20,118 nt of DNA, from positions 1 to 20,118 of the forward strand of contig JACKFH010000049.1 of NCBI GenBank assembly GCA_020632575.1. Reading direction: 5' to 3'. Positions 15,035 through 20,118 of this stretch are shown piece after piece. Position numbers and translations under genes: made by a program. Origin of the DNA: Candidatus Omnitrophota bacterium. Lineage in GTDB: Bacteria > Hinthialibacterota > Hinthialibacteria > OLB16. Every line of letters begins with the position of its first letter. Within the stretch, counting starts at the first letter, position 1. The notes under the pieces are model-generated. The model searched no databases, was not told the origin of the DNA, and was given only the letters and a program-made list of their open reading frames with translations.

Positions 15035-16318
15035 CTAGGAAATGGGGGTTAAATTCGAGGCGATATCGGTCGTGTAAGCTTTGATCGCCGGGAAGATTCC
15101 GGAGATTGCGCCGACCACCGTCATGCCGATTGGCGCCAGGATCAAGATGGGATGAGGCGAGAAGATATCGAGGACCACCCCAGTCTGGGATCGAATCACC
15201 AAGGTGGTAACTCCAAGAATGATGGCGTAGACCACGAAACCGAGGAGGCTTCCCATCAGGGCGATGATCGAGGATTCCAAGATGATTGCCGAAAAAATCG
15301 TCCGCCTCCGAGCTCCCAGCGAACGCAAGATCGCGAAGTCGCGCCGCCTTTCGTTGATGGTGTTGTACAGACTCGCGAGGATGGAAGCGGCCGCGACCAG
15401 CACGACCAGATAGGACACAAGGGTCAGGACCCGAGTCACCCATCCGATCTTGTTAAAGAGGTCCATCATCACCCTTCCGATTGGCCAAGCCAGAGTCGCC
15501 ACCTTCCCCTGTTTGTTGATCGTTTGGTCCATCAACATGCCATCCTGGGGCCCCTTGAATTTCAGCATCACCGCGCTGACTTCCTTGTGCTCATCGGGGA
15601 TTTCCTTCCCCGCCTCCGCGGTGTACTGCTCGCCTGTCCCGCGAAGGACATGGCCGGTCATCCGATAGATTCCTTCGATCGGGATCCAGATCACTCGGTC
15701 CGAGGGGGTGTTGGTCGGTTTTAAAACGCCAACCACCACATACTCCTCCTCGTGTCTCATATTCGGATCGTAAATCAGGCCATGGTAGGCGTTGAACTTA
15801 TCACCCAATCCGAGTCCCGTCTTTTGGGCGACAAAGCTGCCGATCACCGCCTCGCGTCGCGCGGTGTCGAAAGCACGGCCCCCCTTTTGAAACTCAAACT
15901 TCTTACCCTTTTGGTACTCAAATTCGTTGAAAAGATCCTCGGTTGATCCCACAATCCGGAACCCCTGATAGTTATCCCCCAGGGCGTACGGGATCGCCAG
16001 TTTCACCCGCGGGTTGTCCTTGATCGTGGCATACATCTCATAGGGGATGTTCCCCGGGGAAGTCTCGAGGTGATAAACCGTATTGAGAACAAGCTGTAAC
16101 TGGCTCCCCCGAGCCCCGAGGACCGCATCGAACCCAACCTCGCCACCGGTGAATGCCGCTCGCGTTTGGTCGTTGATGCTGAACACCGACATCACCAGCC
16201 CGCTCGCCAGGGCGATGGAGAACATGGTGATCGCTGTGGAGAGAGCATGCTGGCGCAAACTCCGTCGAACCATCAGGAATATGCCGCTCAGTGTGGAGGA
16301 TCCACTGATTCCGCTCAT
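15035..16318 (-). CDS. MacB/FtsX-type ABC transporter permease
   Basis: The 427-residue product has the MacB/FtsX layout: one N-terminal membrane helix (about residues 24-50), a large periplasmic domain (about 50-285) and three C-terminal helices (about 290-325, 350-380, 390-415). The cytoplasmic coupling segment NERRRDFAILRSLGARRRTIF (about 327-347) is typical of FtsX-domain permeases. Such proteins usually transmit ATP hydrolysis to periplasmic or outer-membrane partners rather than forming a channel, which fits a system with two lipoproteins. The ATG overlaps the stop of the ATPase gene by 4 bp (ATGA), so the two are translationally coupled. The closest known context is PA4065 and the Vibrio zrg permease; a MacB-type exporter or a lipoprotein mover remains an alternative. 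Confidence 0.93.
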   Translation of the reverse strand: MSGISGSSTLSGIFLMVRRSLRQHALSTAITMFSIALASGLVMSVFSINDQTRAAFTGGEVGFDAVLGARGSQLQLVLNTVYHLETSPGNIPYEMYATIKDNPRVKLAIPYALGDNYQGFRIVGSTEDLFNEFEYQKGKKFEFQKGGRAFDTARREAVIGSFVAQKTGLGLGDKFNAYHGLIYDPNMRHEEEYVVVGVLKPTNTPSDRVIWIPIEGIYRMTGHVLRGTGEQYTAEAGKEIPDEHKEVSAVMLKFKGPQDGMLMDQTINKQGKVATLAWPIGRVMMDLFNKIGWVTRVLTLVSYLVVLVAAASILASLYNTINERRRDFAILRSLGARRRTIFSAIILESSIIALMGSLLGFVVYAIILGVTTLVIRSQTGVVLDIFSPHPILILAPIGMTVVGAISGIFPAIKAYTTDIASNLTPIS

Positions 16319-16998
16319 GCCGTCGAAGCCTCCTGACCGGCAAGGTTGATGTCCGCAAGCGACTGACGGTTCTCGAATTCTTGAAGGACTTCATCGTCAT
16401 GGCTGACCAACAGCAGGGCGGTTCCTTGCTCCCGACAGATCCCTCGAATGAGGGAGAGCGCCTCATGGGTGTGATGCGGGTCGAGGTTCCCCGTGGGTTC
16501 GTCGGCGAGGACCAGTTTGGGATGGTTGGCCATGGCGCGCGCCACCGCCACTCTTTGTTGCTGACCCACCGACAGCTGACCCGGGTAGTAATGGATGCGA
16601 TCGCCCAACCCCACTCGTCCAAGTAGATCGACCGCGTATTCCTTATCCAGACCGCGTCCGAACATCATGCCGAGTTCGACATTTTCGAGCGCCGTATAAC
16701 CCTGAAGCAGGTTGAAAGTCTGGTGGACATACCCGATCGTCTTGGCTCGGAAGAGATCTCTCGAGGGTTCCGACAAGGATTGAATATCGGTCCCTTCAAC
16801 CAGAAGCTGGCCGGTGTCCGCCTTGAGAATGCCCGCGATCAAATTCAGGAAAGTCGTCTTTCCCGAACCGCTGCGCCCCTCGAGGGCGACATGGGCCTTT
16901 TCCTCCATCGCGAACTTGGGAATATCGATGATCGTCTGCCGTTCCCCAGTGGGAGATCGGTACGTTTTCTTGACATCCGTGATTTCCAACACCGCCAT
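16315..16998 (-). CDS. ABC transporter ATP-binding protein (MacB/LolD type)
   Basis: The 227-residue ATPase drives the permease encoded next. It shows Walker A GRSGSGKT (41-48), the Q-loop at HQTFNLL (92-98), signature LSVGQQQR (142-149), Walker B VLADEPTGNLD (163-173) and the switch histidine in LVSHDDEV (His200). The Walker B to D-loop segment is characteristic of the LolD/MacB branch. It is the first gene of the operon; its ATG at 16998 has only a weak Shine-Dalgarno. The 159-bp region upstream is shared with the divergent bshC unit and should hold the operon's promoter. No clear Zur-box palindrome was recognised there. Confidence 0.94.
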   Translation of the reverse strand: MAVLEITDVKKTYRSPTGERQTIIDIPKFAMEEKAHVALEGRSGSGKTTFLNLIAGILKADTGQLLVEGTDIQSLSEPSRDLFRAKTIGYVHQTFNLLQGYTALENVELGMMFGRGLDKEYAVDLLGRVGLGDRIHYYPGQLSVGQQQRVAVARAMANHPKLVLADEPTGNLDPHHTHEALSLIRGICREQGTALLLVSHDDEVLQEFENRQSLADINLAGQEASTA

Positions 16999-17060
16999 TG
17001 GAGTCTTTGAGACCTTTCGATTTTTGGGATTTCCCCTTAACGTTGCCCCATCGGAAAGAC

Positions 17061-17090
17061 TCTCTCCGATTTGAGCCCGGAACGGAGAGA
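17061..17090. promoter_or_regulatory. inverted repeat in divergent intergenic region
   Basis: TCTCTCCG (17061-17068) and CGGAGAGA (17083-17090) form an 8-bp perfect inverted repeat with a 14-base spacer, midway between the ABC operon and the bshC unit. It could be an operator for one or both operons, or a hairpin in the bshC leader. No known regulator is matched. Confidence 0.4.
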
Positions 17091-17128
17091 AGCGGGGTAT
17101 CGCTTAGATTAAAAGGAGAAAACGGGGA

Positions 17129-17161
17129 ATGACCGCCACCGTAACCCAGATTTTCGTATGA
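17129..17161 (+). CDS. ten-codon leader ORF overlapping the bshC start
   Basis: An ATG at 17129 follows AAAAGGAG (17111-17118) by 10 bases and encodes MTATVTQIFV. Its TGA at 17159-17161 overlaps the bshC ATG at 17158 (ATGA). The bshC start itself has no Shine-Dalgarno, so ribosomes may reach it by re-initiation after this small frame. The peptide resembles no known leader peptide. It may be a coupling device only, or the strong site may serve bshC in some other way. Confidence 0.45.
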   Translation: MTATVTQIFV

Positions 17162-18801
17162 CTTCAACCGTTCAGTCCATCAATTTCAGCGATCTTGGCC
17201 CGACCGGGAAGTATTGGCTAGGGGCCTTCGACCCCAACTCTCCCATCCACCGATTTCTCCCCCTCGGTCCCCTGGATTCGATATCCCTTTCGGAGGAGAG
17301 AAACCAATATTGGCGCGACCGGACGACGGACCGAAAGATCTTGGTGGAGGGGATTGGAAACTCGAATCTCCCACTCTCTTCCACCCAATCCGCAGCACTG
17401 GAGCGCCTGAATGACCCGAGTTCTTTGTGCGTAGTGACTGGCCAACAGCCCGGATTGGCTGGCGGACCTCTTTACACCTTCAATAAGATCCTTTCCGCGG
17501 TGGTGTTTGCGAAAAGACTCGAATCCGAATGGGATCGGCCGGTCATCCCAATCCTCTGGGATGGCGGCGAGGATCACGATTACGAGGAAATCAATCATTT
17601 GGACTGGCTCTCTTTTCAGGGGGGGCCGGTCCGATTCGAGATCGATCGAACGGTTGAGGGGGATCGCCCCGCTTACACCCTCCCATTCGATTCCTCCCAA
17701 TTGGATTTCCTTATCGAATTCATCGGATCGGTTCACCCTCCTACCGATTATAGGCAATCTCTCGAGGAGTTCCTTCAAGAGATCCAGGGGCAGTCTAAAA
17801 CGTGGACCGACTTCTTCGACATCCTCTGGTTGAAAATTTTTTCCAATCACCCGCTTTTGGTCTTCCGACCGTGGGAACCTTTCGCTCGAGAAATGGCGCA
17901 TCCGATTTTCGCCGAGGAAATCAATCGCCCCGAGGCGTTCCATTCTGAAATCGCCGAGACCACTCAAGAACTTGAGGCGCTCGATTTCAAGCCTCAGATC
18001 CACAAAAAAGAGGGGCTCTGCTCGTTCTTTTACTGGGATGGTGGCGAGCGACGGTCGGTGGTTCATGAAGAAGGAACTTTTCACATTCAGGGGACCGACC
18101 AAAAATTCAAGAAGCCTGATCTCCTGGATGAACTCAAAAACAATCCCACCGCCTTCTCACCGAGTGCGGTGCTTCGGCCACTCGTTCAGGACGCGATTCT
18201 TCCAGTAGCGGCCTCCGTTCTGGGACCTTCGGAGATTGCTTACCATGCCCAAATCGGAGGGATGTATGAGCGACACCGGATTCCCCGGCCGTTCATCCTC
18301 CCGCGGTTTTCACTTTCTCTGGTCTTTCCCAAACAGGTCGCGCATCTCGAGGAACTAGGGTTGGCATGGACCGATCTCTCCCGCGATGAAGCCGACTTGA
18401 TGAAAGGGATCGTTCAGTCCGAGTTCCTGGAACAGGGGCTGAGGGCCATCGAAAATGCGAAGTCGGCTCACACTGATACTCTGATCAAACTGACCGAATT
18501 AGCCTCCCAACAGTCCAAAGGCTTGATCGACCCTTTGAACAAACAGTTCGGAAAGGTTGAGAAAACCCTCTCCCAAGTCGAAGATCTTTTAAGACGGGAC
18601 GAAATGAAACGGCAGGAGAACCTTCGTCAGAGAATCGTCGGCCTCAAGGAAGCCTTCCTTCCGGAGGGGGATCTTCAGGAGCGCGTTTATGGCATCCTGC
18701 CGTTCATGGCCAGGTATGGACAGGAATGGATCGATCCGCTTGTCGAAACGGCCGATCAATGGGATGGGAAGAGGCATTATGTGTATCGATTGGGAGGATA
18801 A
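17158..18801 (+). CDS. bshC: BshC-family cysteine ligase of bacillithiol synthesis
   Basis: The 547-residue product matches BshC in length (about 540) and motifs. BshC adds cysteine to glucosaminyl-malate, the last step in making the thiol bacillithiol. Visible features are VVTGQQPGLAGGPLYTFNK (92-110), the conserved PILWDGGEDHDYEEINH (131-147), the central PFILPRFSLSLV segment, a long coiled-coil region (about 425-500) and a C-terminal HYVYRLGG. The bshA and bshB genes are not in this window. The ATG at 17158 lacks a Shine-Dalgarno and overlaps a short leader ORF. The kinase gene follows after 5 bp. BshC homologues occur outside Firmicutes, for instance in Bacteroidetes and Deinococcus. Confidence 0.93.
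   Translation: MTSTVQSINFSDLGPTGKYWLGAFDPNSPIHRFLPLGPLDSISLSEERNQYWRDRTTDRKILVEGIGNSNLPLSSTQSAALERLNDPSSLCVVTGQQPGLAGGPLYTFNKILSAVVFAKRLESEWDRPVIPILWDGGEDHDYEEINHLDWLSFQGGPVRFEIDRTVEGDRPAYTLPFDSSQLDFLIEFIGSVHPPTDYRQSLEEFLQEIQGQSKTWTDFFDILWLKIFSNHPLLVFRPWEPFAREMAHPIFAEEINRPEAFHSEIAETTQELEALDFKPQIHKKEGLCSFFYWDGGERRSVVHEEGTFHIQGTDQKFKKPDLLDELKNNPTAFSPSAVLRPLVQDAILPVAASVLGPSEIAYHAQIGGMYERHRIPRPFILPRFSLSLVFPKQVAHLEELGLAWTDLSRDEADLMKGIVQSEFLEQGLRAIENAKSAHTDTLIKLTELASQQSKGLIDPLNKQFGKVEKTLSQVEDLLRRDEMKRQENLRQRIVGLKEAFLPEGDLQERVYGILPFMARYGQEWIDPLVETADQWDGKRHYVYRLGG
18792..18797 (+). promoter_or_regulatory. ribosome-binding site fixing a GTG start
   Basis: GGGAGG, inside the last bshC codons, lies 9 bases before the GTG at 18807. 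It supports that start for the GHMP kinase over the ATG at 18726, which lies within bshC. Confidence 0.65.
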
Positions 18802-18806
18802 CTCGA

Positions 18807-19811
18807 GTGATTGAGGCGAGAGCCGATGCGAGAGCGGGTTTGATTGGAAACCCCTCCGATGGTTATTACGGTAAAACCATCAGTTTCATCATGAAAAACT
18901 TTTGCGCCCGTGTATGGTGCGCCGAAAGCGACCGTCTCGAGGTCATTCCGGGGAAACGGGACCCGGTGAACTTTTCCTCCTTGAAAGACTTGGCCGCGGA
19001 TGTCGACCTGCATGGTTACTACGGGGGTCTGCGGCTGCTCAAGGCGACCCTGAAACGGTTTCACGATTACTGTGTGGAGCAGGGCATCGAACTCCCCGAG
19101 AAGAATTGCCGCCTCTGGTACGACACCAACATTCCCCTACGTGTCGGACTCGCGGGCTCCTCCGCCATTGTGACCGCGGCTTTCAAGGCGCTCATGGAGT
19201 TTTACGAGGTTTCTGTCCCCAAACCTCTCCTTCCCGGGGTCATCCTGGAAGTCGAAACCAAGGAACTCAAGATACCCGCGGGCTACCAGGACCGGGTCAT
19301 TCAGGTGTATGGCGGCACAGTCTTCATGGACTTCAACCGGAAGTTCATGGGGGACCATGGGCATGGACGGTTCATCGAAATCGATTCTTCGAAACTCCCC
19401 CCCCTCTATGTCGCCTATGACGATGGCCTTTCCGAGGGGACCGAGGTCTTCCATAGTGATATCCGCGCTCGCTGGGAGCGCGGCGATAAAGAGATTGTTT
19501 CCGCGATGGAAAAGTTTGCTCAATTCGCCGAGGACGCCAAACAGGCCATCGAGGAGGGGGATCATCCCGCACTCGGAAAACTCATGGACGCCAACTTCGA
19601 TTTACGAGCCTCCCTTTACCGTCTGAGCGAACGGAACCATCTCCTGGTTCAAACCGGTCGGCGACATGGGTGCTCCTCGAAATTCGCCGGAAGCGGCGGC
19701 GCGGTAGTCGGCATCCTTCCCGATGAGTCCGTCTTCCCGGAACTGCAAAAGAGCTACGAGGAAATGGGCGCCAAAGCGGTCCGCCCGATTCTGGATATCT
19801 CTGAGGAATGA
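18807..19811 (+). CDS. GHMP-family sugar kinase, glucuronokinase-like
   Basis: The 334-residue product belongs to the GHMP superfamily, which phosphorylates small sugars or alcohols with ATP. It has the N-terminal RAGLIGNPSDGYYGKTIS (9-26), characteristic of the glucuronokinase-like branch. The phosphate-binding loop PLRVGLAGSSA is at 110-120, the likely catalytic Asp162 is in AGYQDRV, and the C-terminal glycine motif FAGSGGAVVGI is at about 300. Plant members make glucuronate-1-phosphate; the bacterial substrate is unproven. The GTG at 18807 is chosen for its Shine-Dalgarno and family-like start; the frame is open 27 codons further into bshC. The 5-bp gap after bshC implies an operon and perhaps a metabolic link to the sugar-containing thiol. 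Confidence 0.88.
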   Translation: MIEARADARAGLIGNPSDGYYGKTISFIMKNFCARVWCAESDRLEVIPGKRDPVNFSSLKDLAADVDLHGYYGGLRLLKATLKRFHDYCVEQGIELPEKNCRLWYDTNIPLRVGLAGSSAIVTAAFKALMEFYEVSVPKPLLPGVILEVETKELKIPAGYQDRVIQVYGGTVFMDFNRKFMGDHGHGRFIEIDSSKLPPLYVAYDDGLSEGTEVFHSDIRARWERGDKEIVSAMEKFAQFAEDAKQAIEEGDHPALGKLMDANFDLRASLYRLSERNHLLVQTGRRHGCSSKFAGSGGAVVGILPDESVFPELQKSYEEMGAKAVRPILDISEE

Positions 19812-19819
19812 GTCAGTAG

Positions 19820-19846
19820 GGCGGATGAGCGAATGCGCAATCCGCC
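19820..19846. repeat. REP-like hairpin after the kinase gene (family A, copy 2)
   Basis: GGCGGAT / ATCCGCC form a 7-bp stem around a 13-base loop, 8 bp after the kinase stop. The element and its flank closely match 7133-7159. Both copies lie within 10 bp of a stop codon, a placement seen for REP elements that stabilise mRNA ends. Confidence 0.75.
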
Positions 19847-19871
19847 ATGTCGCACGCTGTCGTTGCTTGAA

Positions 19872-19916
19872 CGTGGCTCCACATCCTTCCTATCGCGGCT
19901 GGAAGCCGCTCCCACG
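19872..19916. repeat. nested REP-like palindrome
   Basis: The outer arms CGTGG (19872-19876) and CCACG (19912-19916) enclose an inner stem GCGGCT / AGCCGC (19895-19909) with a GGA loop. The inner unit with GTGGGAGCGGCT on its complement resembles REP sequences common in many bacterial genomes. Confidence 0.6.
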
Positions 19917-19945
19917 GCGGGACACGCGCCACGCTGGTTCGCTCT

Positions 19946-20107
19946 GACTCACGCTGGTTCGAGAATCCTTTCTCGAACCCACTTTCGCACGAATCCCTTC
20001 GTGCCATCGCTCCCCCAAAGAGTTGGATGAGAGAATAGAACCAGACGGTCCTAATCGCAGGAAGGGATTCCTGCTGAAGTTGCGCCGAGAAGGGAATCTC
20101 GGCGCAG
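19946..20107 (+). repeat. ~160-bp multi-hairpin dispersed repeat, copy 2
   Basis: This is the partner of 8145-8305. Hairpins are at 19956-19979 (10-bp stem, TCCT loop), 19987-20004 (7 bp, TCCC), 20057-20074 (7 bp, GGGA) and 20081-20106 (10 bp perfect). Compared with copy 1, most stem bases are unchanged and several differences fall in loops or linkers. Here the repeat lies downstream of a plus-strand gene; copy 1 lies downstream of a minus-strand gene, so orientation relative to genes is not fixed. Confidence 0.88.
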
Positions 20108-20118
20108 GTGTGAAAATC

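Larger units (their letters stand above)
19812..20118. repeat. gene-free hairpin-rich interval, second copy region, open at window end
   Basis: No gene is supported after the kinase stop. Stacked here are a family-A hairpin (19820-19846), a nested cruciform-like element (19872-19916), a tandem CACGCTGGTTCG with 20-bp period (19930 and 19950) and the second copy of the long repeat (19946-20107). The interval resembles 7977-8344 in content and shares CGTGGCTCC (19872-19880 and 8101-8109). Confidence 0.8.

Overview
The window is dense bacterial DNA with moderate-to-high GC. Several secreted families here (PSCyt2/PSD1, DUF1501 with a Tat signal, choice-of-anchor Q beta-helix with a dockerin-like tail) are common in Planctomycetes and neighbouring phyla of the PVC/Hydrogenedentes/Sumerlaeota type. 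The two ABC and lipoprotein signals indicate a diderm envelope. I cannot name the phylum from sequence alone.

Layout. (1) Plus strand, 1-4005: a 5'-truncated PSCyt2-PSD1 protein and a Tat-exported DUF1501 protein form the usual two-gene unit. (2) Minus strand, 4076-7976: a likely operon reading moeB-like E1 enzyme, a stand-alone NIL-domain protein, a long YihY/BrkB membrane protein and an orphan solute-binding lipoprotein. A REP-like hairpin sits between the first two genes. (3) 7977-8344: a gene-free stretch filled with hairpins, including one copy of a roughly 160-bp dispersed repeat. (4) Minus strand, 8345-13323: secreted esterase, secreted (alpha/alpha)6 glycosidase and a visibly AT-richer secreted beta-helix protein, which looks like an extracellular carbohydrate locus. 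(5) Minus strand, 13398-16998: ABC ATPase, MacB/FtsX-type permease, His-rich lipoprotein and DUF3299 lipoprotein. This matches the content of the Zur-regulated zinc loci PA4063-PA4066 (Pseudomonas) and zrg (Vibrio). (6) Plus strand, 17129-19811: a ten-codon leader ORF overlapping the start of bshC (bacillithiol synthesis), followed after 5 bp by a glucuronokinase-like GHMP kinase. (7) 19812-20118: a second gene-free stretch of stacked hairpins, including the second copy of the long repeat.

The most distinctive signals are the modular multi-hairpin repeat shared by 8145-8305 and 19946-20107, the zinc-type ABC operon with two lipoproteins, the EF-hand-like insertion in the YihY protein, and the leader ORF coupled to bshC. 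No rRNA, convincing tRNA, CRISPR array, insertion sequence or phage gene was seen.
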